Of a stretch of DNA of 64,000 nucleotides, positions 57,169 to 64,000 are shown piece by piece. The notes below the pieces were generated by a model. The model was given only the letters and a program-made list of their open reading frames with translations, searched no databases and was not told where the DNA came from. Both the position numbers and the translations under genes were made by a program. The stretch's first letter is position 1; each line of letters starts with the position of its first letter. The DNA is taken from contig NZ_JABMCZ010000001.1 in the NCBI RefSeq assembly GCF_013186535.1, forward strand, positions 1,860,001 through 1,924,000, given 5' to 3'. Origin of the DNA: Nocardia terpenica. Its GTDB lineage: Bacteria; Actinomycetota; Actinomycetes; Mycobacteriales; Mycobacteriaceae.

Positions 57169-58014
57169 TCAGCGGCGGGCGGGCTCGCTCAGCGAGGCCA
57201 ACAGCCGCAGCGCCGTCTCGGAGGGCGAGCCCGGTTCCACCGTGTGCGCGATCAGCGCCTGGTCGGGATCGTCCGGCAGACGCAGGGTTTCGTAGCTCAG
57301 CTCCAACCGGCCCACCTCGGGGTGGATGTAGACATAGCGTCCGTGGGTCTTGTCCTTGAGCTCGTGCCGGGACCAGTGCTCGCGGAATTCGGGACTGGCC
57401 CCGGACAATTCATCGATCAGGGCCGACACCACGGGGCAGCCGGGATTGCGGGACAGGTCCAGGCGCAGGTAGGCGACCACATCGGCGGCCTTGGCGTCCC
57501 AGTCCTCGTACAGCTCGCGCATGCCCTCGTCCAGGAAGACCAGGCGCGCCAGGTTGCGGTCCAGCGGGTCCAGGGCGGCGAAATCGGTGACCAGGGCGGC
57601 GGCCAGGCGGTTCCAGGCCAGGACGCGGGTGCCGCGGCCCACGATGTAGGCGGGGACGTCGCCGGTGGAGTCCAGCAGGCGGCGCAGCCCGGGGCGGACC
57701 TGCTGGTCGGCGGGGGCCTCCTCGCCGGACCAGGGGCGGGCCAGGCGGTAGAAGTGTTCGCGCTCAACGGGATTCAGGCGCAGGGCGCGGGCGACGGCAT
57801 CCAGGACCGATTCCGAGAACTGCAGGGTGCGGCCCTGCTCCAGCCGCACATAGTGGTCGACGCTGACCCCGGCCAGCAGGGCCAGTTCCTCGCGGCGCAG
57901 GCCGGGCACCCGGCGGCGGGTGCCGTGATCGATCAGGCCGACCTCCTCCGGGCGCAACCGGGCGCGGCGGGAACGCAGGAATTCGCCGAGTTCGGCGCGT
58001 CGATCGACGGTCAT
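57169..58014 (-). CDS. XRE-family regulator with MmyB-like ligand domain
   Basis: A 281-residue regulator. The N-terminal helix-turn-helix is GLRREELALLAGVSVDHYVRLEQGRT at about residues 42-67. The C-terminal PAS-like MmyB domain contains DVPAYIVGRGTRVLAWNRLAAAL, LRLDLSRNPGCP, and LSYETLRLPDDPDQAL, known in one case to bind a fatty-acid-like ligand. Many such regulators control the divergent gene beside them. Here that is a small antibiotic-monooxygenase gene 143 bp away, a reasonable target. The ATG at 58014 is used. Confidence 0.9.
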   Translation of the reverse strand: MTVDRRAELGEFLRSRRARLRPEEVGLIDHGTRRRVPGLRREELALLAGVSVDHYVRLEQGRTLQFSESVLDAVARALRLNPVEREHFYRLARPWSGEEAPADQQVRPGLRRLLDSTGDVPAYIVGRGTRVLAWNRLAAALVTDFAALDPLDRNLARLVFLDEGMRELYEDWDAKAADVVAYLRLDLSRNPGCPVVSALIDELSGASPEFREHWSRHELKDKTHGRYVYIHPEVGRLELSYETLRLPDDPDQALIAHTVEPGSPSETALRLLASLSEPARR

Positions 58015-58157
58015 AGGGTCAGTATGCCGGGCCCGCGCGGGGCGAACCTGGTCGCCCGGTGCCCAGGCTGGCCGGGCACTGGCCACGGCAGACTGGAGCG
58101 ACGAAAGTGGTTGCCGTCGCCGGAGACTCCGGCGCCCGTCACGAAGGAGCCAATCGC

Positions 58158-58445
58158 ATGAGCCTGCACGTCGTCGCCGAACTGCGCGCCGCGTCCGGTC
58201 AGGAGGACCGGCTGCGCACCACGCTGGAGGCGCTGATCGAACCGTCGCTGGCGGAGGAAGGCGCCATCTCCTACCAGCCGTTCGTGGACCCCAACGATCC
58301 GAGGCACTGGGTGATGGTCGAGGAGTGGACCGACAACGACGCGCTCGAGGCGCACTTCCGGACCCCGCACTTCCAGCACGCCGCGAAGGTGCTGGAGGAC
58401 GTCCTCGCCGAACCGCTGGTGGTGCGCCGCCTGACCCCGGCCTGA
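58158..58445 (+). CDS. Antibiotic biosynthesis monooxygenase (ABM) domain protein
   Basis: A 95-residue single-domain ABM protein with ferredoxin-like fold: SLHVVAELRAASGQEDRLR, ISYQPFVDPNDPRHWVMVEEWTD, and HFRTPHFQHAAKVL. The family includes quinol monooxygenases such as YgiN and cofactor-free polyketide oxygenases. The ATG at 58158 follows AAGGAG. It is divergent from an MmyB-like regulator, which probably controls it. Confidence 0.88.
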   Translation: MSLHVVAELRAASGQEDRLRTTLEALIEPSLAEEGAISYQPFVDPNDPRHWVMVEEWTDNDALEAHFRTPHFQHAAKVLEDVLAEPLVVRRLTPA

Positions 58446-58503
58446 TTGTTTCGCATCGTTCGGGGGCTATCCGGACAACCGTTGCGGTGGTTAATCTTTC
58501 GCG

Positions 58504-59109
58504 GTGAATACACGGCAGTTGTTGCGTGCCGAACGGGCAGAGCTGATCGCGCTGTTGCGCACCCTCACCGAGGACGAATGGATGACACCCTCGCTGTGCG
58601 CGGGCTGGCGGGTGCGCGACGTGGTGGGGCACCTGCTCTACGACACGATTCCCGCACCCACCTACGCGGCGATCCTGTTGCGCAACGGCCTGTCGGCCGA
58701 TCGGGTCAACGACCTGCTCGCCGACAAGTCCAAATCGCTGTCCACCGCGCAGCTGCTGGAGCGGCTGAACGCACCCGGCGAGCACATCTCCCGGCTGCTG
58801 CCCCGAGTCGCGCTGTCCGACATGGTCGTTCACCACCAGGACATCCGGCGACCGCTCGGCCGCGATCGCAAGATCGCGCCCGAGCGGCTGCGCGCCGTCC
58901 TCGACCACCCCGACCCCTTCGCCAGACCCGGCCGATACATCGGTGGCCTGCGCCTGAGGGCCACCGACCTGAACTGGTCCCGCGGCACCGGCCCCGAGGT
59001 CCACGGCCCCGGCGAGGCCCTCATCCTCGCCATGGTCGGCCGCCCCGCCGCCCTCGCCGAACTCGACGGCCCGGGCGTGTCGATCCTGCGGGACCGCTGC
59101 GCCCGCTGA
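58504..59109 (+). CDS. TIGR03083 (maleylpyruvate isomerase/DinB-like) protein
   Basis: A 201-residue helical-bundle protein. TEDEWMTPSLCAGWRVRDVVGHLLYDT near the N-terminus and VALSDMVVHHQDIRRPLG hold the His/Asp residues that bind metal in mycothiol-dependent relatives. The end GEALILAMVGRPAALAELDGPGV is the normal family ending. Mycothiol-dependent S-transferase activity is plausible but unproved. The GTG start at 58504 lies 58 bp after the ABM gene, so co-transcription is likely. Confidence 0.85.
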   Translation: MNTRQLLRAERAELIALLRTLTEDEWMTPSLCAGWRVRDVVGHLLYDTIPAPTYAAILLRNGLSADRVNDLLADKSKSLSTAQLLERLNAPGEHISRLLPRVALSDMVVHHQDIRRPLGRDRKIAPERLRAVLDHPDPFARPGRYIGGLRLRATDLNWSRGTGPEVHGPGEALILAMVGRPAALAELDGPGVSILRDRCAR

Positions 59110-59117
59110 TCGGCGCG

Positions 59118-59540
59118 TCAATGGCCGCGCCGCTTGGCCTTTCGCTTGCGGTCGGCCTGCTCCCGGCGCTGCTCGGCGTCGGCGAGGCGGCGGCGCTTGG
59201 CGGCCGCGCGGTTCTCGTGCCCGGCCTGCTCGTGGGCCAGCCGCAGCGCATCCTGCGCGGCGGAGGTCACCGGCCGCGCCGCCTGCTCGCGGGCCGCCAA
59301 GCGCGCCAATCGTTTCGGATTGACGCGGGCGGTCGGGCGGGACGCGGCGGGCACCGGCGGCGCGGCGAGCGCCCGATCCAGCAGCCCGCCGTACTCGCGC
59401 CGCGCGAACTCCTCGAGCTCGGCATTGCTCGGCTCCCCGCCGAAGACATGGCGTGCCGCGCGCACGCCGGAATCGTCGGTGATCTCCAGGACCCCGACCC
59501 AGAATTGGCCGTCGTAGTACACGCTGAACGTGCTCGGCAT
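59118..59540 (-). CDS. yjdF: YjdF-family protein (DUF2992)
   Basis: A 140-residue protein. Its first 65 residues (FSVYYDGQFWVGVLEI, AARHVFGGEPSNAELEEFARREYGGLL) match the YjdF/DUF2992 family, in Firmicutes controlled by an azaaromatic-sensing riboswitch. The second half is a highly charged Arg/Lys/Ala helix (NPKRLARLAAREQAARP to KRKAKRRGH), likely to bind RNA or DNA. The ATG at 59540 has GGGAGGA. The 186-bp leader contains a hairpin but no yjdF riboswitch that I could recognise. Function unknown. Confidence 0.75.
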   Translation of the reverse strand: MPSTFSVYYDGQFWVGVLEITDDSGVRAARHVFGGEPSNAELEEFARREYGGLLDRALAAPPVPAASRPTARVNPKRLARLAAREQAARPVTSAAQDALRLAHEQAGHENRAAAKRRRLADAEQRREQADRKRKAKRRGH

Positions 59541-59686
59541 CGTGTCCTCCCATGGTTGTGGCCGCGGCATTGCGCCGCATCGAGAGGACGGGCCGGACAC
59601 CCTGGGAGGGAGGTTACTGACTCGCCGCAGCGAGCGCCCGGACTACCGACCGGGACCGTGTTTTCGCTCGTCCGGCGGCGAGTTTA

Positions 59687-59712
59687 CCGGTGCCCGCCGC
59701 CGCGGGCACCGG
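59687..59712. terminator. GC-rich hairpin, probable terminator
   Basis: CCGGTGCCCG and CGGGCACCGG pair around a short CCGC-type loop, 15 bases past the stop of the PPOX-family gene on the minus strand. A CTTTT follows it on the plus strand. It lies in the leader of the YjdF gene and may instead influence that transcript. Confidence 0.6.
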
Positions 59713-59726
59713 CTTTTCCGCGCGAC

Positions 59727-60128
59727 TCAGTCGCGGACCGTCGCATTGCCGTACGCGCCGGTCGGCCGGACGGCGATCGCCACCCGGTCCTTCGCGTCCG
59801 GTGGCACGATCTCGCCGAGGCCGTACCGCTGCGACAGGCGGGTGTAGAGCGCACCCTCCGGGTCGGCGTCGATGTGGTCGACCACGCCGCGAACCTCCAG
59901 GTAGCGGTACGGGTTGTCCGGGTCGAAGATCGAGATCGACACCCGCGGCTCGTTCGCGATGTTCTTGAACTTCTGCCGGAAGTTGGTGTGGGTGAACCAG
60001 ATCAGCTCGCCGTCCCACACGAACCACATCGGGTTCACCTGCGGCGCGCCGTCCGGGCGGGTGGTGCCCAGGCTGGCGTAGACCGGCCGCTCCAGCAGGT
60101 CGCGGGCCTTCTCGGGAATCTCGGTCAT
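59727..60128 (-). CDS. F420-dependent PPOX-class flavoenzyme family protein
   Basis: A 133-residue split-beta-barrel protein. YASLGTTRPDGAPQVNPMWFVWDGELIWFTHT, RQKFKNIANEPRVSISIFDPDNPYRYLEVRG and the closing RPTGAYG are typical of the TIGR03618 F420-binding group. The ATG at 60128 has GGAG at a spacing of 5. Relatives reduce biliverdin or unknown small molecules with F420H2. It faces away from hisD, and 178 bp between them must hold the his promoter. The enzyme's substrate is unknown. Confidence 0.88.
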   Translation of the reverse strand: MTEIPEKARDLLERPVYASLGTTRPDGAPQVNPMWFVWDGELIWFTHTNFRQKFKNIANEPRVSISIFDPDNPYRYLEVRGVVDHIDADPEGALYTRLSQRYGLGEIVPPDAKDRVAIAVRPTGAYGNATVRD

Positions 60129-60306
60129 TCGTGCTCCATCGGTCGTCCGTGTCTTGTGACCCATATCGAACAACACACCGCCCGGAATCTTTCCCGGCGG
60201 GTCATGGGGTCGATAACCGTTGGCGGCGACCCACTAGTCTGGTAACTGGCCCGAAGCCGCCGAGCTTCGGTGTGATGACCAGCACAGACAAGGATTACGC
60301 AGCGCT

Positions 60307-61644
60307 ATGACATCCCGCATCGAGCTCGCCCGCGTCGATCTGCGCGGTCGCACTCCCACCGCCGCCGAGTTGCGTGCCGCGCTGCCGCGCGGGGGAGTCG
60401 ACGTCGACTCGGTGCTGCATCAGGTGCGGCCGGTGGTGGAGGCGATCCGCGACCGCGGGGTGGGGGCCGCACTGGAATTCAGCGAGAAGTTCGACGGCGT
60501 CGCGCCCGCCGCGGTCCGGGTTCCGGCCGCCGCGCTGGAGCGCGCGCTGACCGAACTGGATCCGGCCGTGCGCACCGCGCTGGAGGTCGCCATCGACCGC
60601 ACCCGCCGGGTGCACGCCGACCAGCGCCGCACCGACACCACCACCGAGGTGGTCGCGGGCGGCACCGTCACCGAGCGCTGGGTCCCGGTCGAACGGGTCG
60701 GTCTGTATGTGCCGGGCGGCAATGCCGTCTATCCGTCCAGCGTCGTGATGAACGTGGTGCCCGCGCAGGCCGCCGGGGTGCAGTCGCTGGTGGTGGCCTC
60801 GCCGCCGCAGGCGCAGTTCGGCGGGCTGCCGCACCCGACCATCCTGGCCGCCGCGCGGCTGCTCGGCGTCACCGAGGTGTGGGCCGTCGGCGGCGCGCAG
60901 GCGGTCGCCCTGCTGTCCTACGGCGGCATCGACACCGACGGCACGCAGCTGGAACCGGTCGACCTGATCACCGGGCCGGGCAATATCTACGTCACCGCCG
61001 CCAAGCGGCTGTGCCGGGGCTTGGTCGGCATCGACGCCGAGGCCGGTCCCACCGAGATCGCCATCCTCGCCGACGCCACCGCCGACCCGGTGCACGTGGC
61101 CGCCGACCTGATCAGCCAGGCCGAGCACGATGTGCTGGCCGCCAGCGTGCTGGTCACCGACAGCGCCGCGCTGGCCGACGCCGTCGAGGCCGCCGTCGTC
61201 GCGCAGCTGGCGGTGGTCAAGCACCACCATCGGGTGGCGGAGGCGTTGTCGGGCAAGCAGTCCGGCATCGTGCTCGTCGACGACATCGACCAGGGCCTGC
61301 GCGTGGTGAACGCCTACGCCGCCGAGCACCTGGAGATCCAGACCGCCGACGCGTCCGCGGTCGCGGCCCGGGTGCGCAGCGCCGGAGCGGTTTTCGTGGG
61401 CGCCTGGTCCCCGGTCAGCCTCGGCGACTACTGCGCGGGCTCCAACCATGTGCTGCCGACCGCGGGCTGCGCGCGGCACTCCTCGGGGCTGAGCGTGCAG
61501 ACCTTCCTGCGCGGCATCCACGTCGTCGAATACAGCGAGTCGGCACTGAAAGACGTTGTGGGACATGTGGTCGCGTTGGCGAACGCGGAGGATCTGCCCG
61601 CGCACGGCCAGGCCGTGCAGGCCCGATTCGAGGCCCTGCGATGA
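60307..61644 (+). CDS. hisD: Histidinol dehydrogenase
   Basis: Last two steps of histidine synthesis, NAD-dependent oxidation of histidinol to histidine, zinc-dependent. The 445-residue protein shows RWVPVERVGLYVPGGNAVYPSS, PHPTILAAARLLGVTEVWAVGGAQAV, LITGPGNIYVTAAKR, AGPTEIAILAD, LISQAEHD, AYAAEHLEI, and GDYCAGSNHVLPT. These include the zinc and catalytic His residues. It is the first gene of a his operon and overlaps hisC by 4 bp. Confidence 0.96.
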   Translation: MTSRIELARVDLRGRTPTAAELRAALPRGGVDVDSVLHQVRPVVEAIRDRGVGAALEFSEKFDGVAPAAVRVPAAALERALTELDPAVRTALEVAIDRTRRVHADQRRTDTTTEVVAGGTVTERWVPVERVGLYVPGGNAVYPSSVVMNVVPAQAAGVQSLVVASPPQAQFGGLPHPTILAAARLLGVTEVWAVGGAQAVALLSYGGIDTDGTQLEPVDLITGPGNIYVTAAKRLCRGLVGIDAEAGPTEIAILADATADPVHVAADLISQAEHDVLAASVLVTDSAALADAVEAAVVAQLAVVKHHHRVAEALSGKQSGIVLVDDIDQGLRVVNAYAAEHLEIQTADASAVAARVRSAGAVFVGAWSPVSLGDYCAGSNHVLPTAGCARHSSGLSVQTFLRGIHVVEYSESALKDVVGHVVALANAEDLPAHGQAVQARFEALR

Positions 61645-62768
61645 CCGCGTCGACCATCCCCGGATCCGGTGTGTCGCTGGACGATCTGCCGCTGCGCGAC
61701 AACCTGCGCGGCAAGAAGCCCTACGGCGCACCGCAATTGACGGTGCCGGTGCAGCTCAACACCAATGAGAACCCGCACCCGCCCAGCCGCGCGCTGATCG
61801 ACGATGTGGCCGAGTCCATCCGGGCCGCCGCCGCCGACCTGCACCGCTACCCGGACCGGGACGCGGTCGCGCTGCGCACCGACCTCGCGGCGTATCTGTC
61901 CCGGCAGACCGGTGTCGTGCTCGACGCCGCCAATGTGTGGGCGGCCAACGGCTCCAACGAGATTCTGCAGCAGCTGCTGCAGGCGTTCGGCGGACCGGGC
62001 CGCAGCGCCCTGGGTTTCGTACCGTCGTACTCGATGCACCCGATCATCTCCGAGGGCATCGACACCGAATGGGTGCAGGCCGAGCGCAGCGCCGACTTCT
62101 CCCTCGACATCGACTACGCGGTGGCCTGCATCGGCGAGCGCCACCCCGATGTGGTGTTCGTGACCAGCCCGAACAATCCGACCGGGCACAGCGTCGCGCT
62201 GCCCGAGCTGGCCCGGATCCTCGACGCGGCACCGGGTCTGGTGATCGTCGACGAGGCGTACGGCGAATTCTCCAGCGCCCCCAGCGCGATCGAGCTGATC
62301 GACCGGTACCCGGCGAAACTCGTTGTCACCCGGACCATGTCGAAGGCGTTCGCGTTCGCGGGCGGTCGCCTCGGCTACCTGGCCGCCGCCCCGGCGGTGA
62401 TCGACGCCGTGCTGCTGGTGCGGCTGCCGTATCACCTGTCGGTGGTGACCCAGGCGGCCGCGCGGGCGGCGCTGCGGCACGCCGAGGAAACCCTGGGCAG
62501 CGTGGCCGCACTGGCGGCGCAGCGCGATCGGGTATCGGCGGCGCTGCGCGAGCTGGGTTTCCAGGTATTCCCCAGCGACGCCAACTTCCTGCTGTTCGGC
62601 CGGTTCGCCGACGCCCCGGCCGCCTGGCAGCGCTACCTGGACCGGGGCGTGCTGATCCGCGACGTCGGCATCCCCGGCTATCTGCGCGCCACCATCGGGC
62701 TGGCCGCGGAGAACGACGAATTCCTGCGCGTCAGCGCGCTGTTGGCCCCCACGGAGCTGGCCCGATGA
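61641..62768 (+). CDS. hisC: Histidinol-phosphate aminotransferase
   Basis: Transfers an amino group from glutamate to imidazole-acetol phosphate. The 375-residue class I/II aminotransferase shows LNTNENPHPPS, WAANGSNEILQQLLQAFGG, FVTSPNNPTGHS, VDEAYGEF, and the PLP-binding Lys235 in TMSKAFAFAGGRLGY. The ATG overlaps the hisD stop. Its own TGA overlaps the ATG of an 11-codon reading frame that leads to hisB. Confidence 0.96.
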   Translation: MTASTIPGSGVSLDDLPLRDNLRGKKPYGAPQLTVPVQLNTNENPHPPSRALIDDVAESIRAAAADLHRYPDRDAVALRTDLAAYLSRQTGVVLDAANVWAANGSNEILQQLLQAFGGPGRSALGFVPSYSMHPIISEGIDTEWVQAERSADFSLDIDYAVACIGERHPDVVFVTSPNNPTGHSVALPELARILDAAPGLVIVDEAYGEFSSAPSAIELIDRYPAKLVVTRTMSKAFAFAGGRLGYLAAAPAVIDAVLLVRLPYHLSVVTQAAARAALRHAEETLGSVAALAAQRDRVSAALRELGFQVFPSDANFLLFGRFADAPAAWQRYLDRGVLIRDVGIPGYLRATIGLAAENDEFLRVSALLAPTELAR

Positions 62769-62800
62769 CCGCTCCGGAGCTCGAACGAAAGCGACCATGA
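62765..62800 (+). CDS. Eleven-codon linking ORF between hisC and hisB
   Basis: ATG at 62765, encoding MTAPELERKRP, stop at 62798-62800. Its start overlaps the hisC stop (ATGA) and its stop overlaps the hisB start (ATGA). It could carry ribosomes across the 28-bp gap between the two genes. There is no proof that it is translated. Confidence 0.35.
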   Translation: MTAPELERKRP

Positions 62801-63441
62801 ACCGAACCGCGCGGGTGGAACGCACCACCAAGGAATCCAGCATCGTCGTCGAGCTGAACCTCGACGGCACCGGACGGACCGACATCTCCACCGGGGTGCC
62901 GTTCTACGACCACATGCTGACCGCGCTGGGCGCGCACGCCAGCTTCGACCTGGCCGTGCACGCGGAGGGCGATATCGAGATCGAGGCCCACCACACCGTG
63001 GAGGACACCGCGATCGTGTTCGGCCAGGCGCTGGGGCAGGCGCTCGGCGACAAGCAGGGCATCCGCCGCTTCGGCGACGCCTACATCCCCATGGACGAGA
63101 CGTTGGCCCACGCCGTCGTCGACGTGTCCGGGCGGCCCTACTGCGTGCACACCGGCGAGCCGGATCACCTGCTGCACGCGGTGATTCCGGGTTCCCCGGT
63201 ACCGGCCTCGGCGACCTCTCCGCTGCGGCCCGGCGCGCCCTACTCGACGGTGCTCAATCGCCACGTGTTCGAGTCGATCGCGCTCAACGCCCGCATCGCG
63301 CTGCATGTGCGGGTGCTGTACGGCCGCGACCAGCACCACGTCACCGAGGCCGAGTTCAAGGCCGTGGCCCGCGCGCTGCGCGCCGCCGTGGAATTTGACC
63401 CGCGGGTGACCGGCGTGCCGTCGACGAAGGGGACGCTGTGA
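62797..63441 (+). CDS. hisB: Imidazoleglycerol-phosphate dehydratase
   Basis: Manganese-dependent dehydration in histidine synthesis; the monofunctional form without a phosphatase domain, as in other actinobacteria. The 214-residue protein opens RTARVERTTKESSIVVELNLDG. The paired metal-binding motifs are IEAHHTVEDTAIVFG and QHHVTEAEFKAVARALR, and PMDETLAHAVVDVSGRPY is between them. No Shine-Dalgarno is clear before the ATG, so coupling from upstream is plausible. It overlaps hisH by 4 bp (GTGA). Confidence 0.96.
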   Translation: MNRTARVERTTKESSIVVELNLDGTGRTDISTGVPFYDHMLTALGAHASFDLAVHAEGDIEIEAHHTVEDTAIVFGQALGQALGDKQGIRRFGDAYIPMDETLAHAVVDVSGRPYCVHTGEPDHLLHAVIPGSPVPASATSPLRPGAPYSTVLNRHVFESIALNARIALHVRVLYGRDQHHVTEAEFKAVARALRAAVEFDPRVTGVPSTKGTL

Positions 63442-64000
63442 CCCGCACACCGACCGTCGCGCTGCTGGACTACGGCTCCGGCAATCTGCACTCCGCGCAC
63501 CGCGCCCTGATCCGGTCCGGGGCCGAGGTCACCGTCACCGCCGATGCCGAGATCGCCACCGGCGCAGACGGTTTGGTGGTGCCCGGCGTCGGCGCGTACG
63601 CCGCCTGCATGGCCGGGTTGCGCGCGGTCCGCGGCGACCGCATCATCGGCAGGCGGCTCGCGGGCGGCCGCCCGGTGCTGGGCATCTGCGTCGGCATGCA
63701 GATCCTGTTCGAGCGCGGCGTGGAGTTCGGCGTCGAGACCGAGGGCTGCGCCGAATGGCCCGGCACCGTGGAACGCCTTGCCGCCCCGGTCCTTCCGCAC
63801 ATGGGCTGGAACACCGTGCGGCCCCCCGCCGACAGCGTCCTGTTCGCGGGCATGCCCCCCGACACCCGCTTCTACTTCGTGCACTCCTACGCCGCCCAGA
63901 AGTGGAGCTGGACCGACGACGGCCCACTCCCTCCCGCCAAACTCACCTGGTCCGAACACGGCGCCCCCTTCCTCGCCGCCGTCGAGAACGGCCCCCTCTC
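63438..64000 (+). CDS. hisH: Imidazole glycerol phosphate synthase glutaminase subunit (3' partial)
   Basis: Supplies ammonia from glutamine to HisF. About 187 residues are visible and the frame is open at the window end. VALLDYGSGNLHSAHRAL starts the class I glutaminase fold. LVVPGVGAYAACM is the oxyanion region and LGICVGMQILFERG carries the nucleophile Cys84. YFVHSYAA supplies the His-region; the last catalytic His-Glu lie beyond the edge. The GTG start overlaps the hisB stop. hisA and hisF are expected just outside. Confidence 0.94.
   Translation, partial: MTRTPTVALLDYGSGNLHSAHRALIRSGAEVTVTADAEIATGADGLVVPGVGAYAACMAGLRAVRGDRIIGRRLAGGRPVLGICVGMQILFERGVEFGVETEGCAEWPGTVERLAAPVLPHMGWNTVRPPADSVLFAGMPPDTRFYFVHSYAAQKWSWTDDGPLPPAKLTWSEHGAPFLAAVENGPL

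Overview
The window is chromosomal DNA of a very GC-rich actinomycete. A mycolic-acid-bearing member of the Mycobacteriales, most likely Nocardia, fits best. The reasons are an MspA-type porin, F420-dependent enzymes, a mycothiol-type DinB protein, and a gene order that follows the Mycobacterium tuberculosis interval dnaE1 - ilvA - treXY - bioAFDB - nadABC - hisDCBH (recalled as roughly Rv1547 to Rv1602). No phage, plasmid, transposase, CRISPR array, rRNA or tRNA was seen. This is core chromosome with small accessory patches.

Layout. 1-1.5 kb: end of a CitA/DcuS-type two-component system. 1.5-6.1 kb: a methyltransferase, treZ, a broken methyltransferase, and a DUF574 methyltransferase paired with an XRE/DUF5753 regulator. 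6.3-16.6 kb: FAD monooxygenase, truncated AlkA, MFS exporter, serine hydrolase, ilvA, Ddn-like F420 reductase, methyltransferase, LacI regulator and porin. 16.8-20.4 kb: dnaE. 20.8-25.5 kb: secreted lipase, OmpR-type two-component system, DUF2235 hydrolase. 25.8-31.5 kb: glgX-treY, then a MarR-GNAT fusion gene. 31.7-35.1 kb: bioA and bioF-bioD. 35.2-37.9 kb: hydrolase and GT39-type glycosyltransferase. 38.1-41.2 kb: cobalamin uptake system btuF/D/C behind a cobalamin riboswitch. 41.3-43.9 kb: bioQ facing bioB-bsaP-DUF2567. 44-46.1 kb: M19 dipeptidase and DedA protein. 46.5-50.9 kb: nrtR facing nadA-nadB-nadC. 50.9-60.1 kb: mixed genes including a NAT enzyme, a penicillin-binding lipoprotein and a Ser/Thr kinase. 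60.3-64 kb: hisD-hisC-hisB-hisH, which runs off the end.

Cofactor synthesis dominates and its control can be read directly. BioQ-type palindromes (TGAAC-N3-GTTCA) lie at the promoters of bioA, bioF and the bioQ/bioB divergence. An NrtR-type palindrome lies between nrtR and nadA. A cobalamin riboswitch precedes btuC. A 38-bp perfect palindrome abuts the start of the MarR-GNAT gene.

The most unusual structure is non-coding. A short hairpin element (stem GATCCCGGC/GCCGGGATC, loop GTGCTTTTG) recurs at least nine times between genes, singly or as inverted pairs. It often begins exactly at the stop codon of the gene before it. Several copies carry private tandem arrays (21, 22, 23 and 24 bp units) built from the element's own arm. 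The organisation resembles REP/BIME elements of enterobacteria, but no mobilising gene is present in the window.
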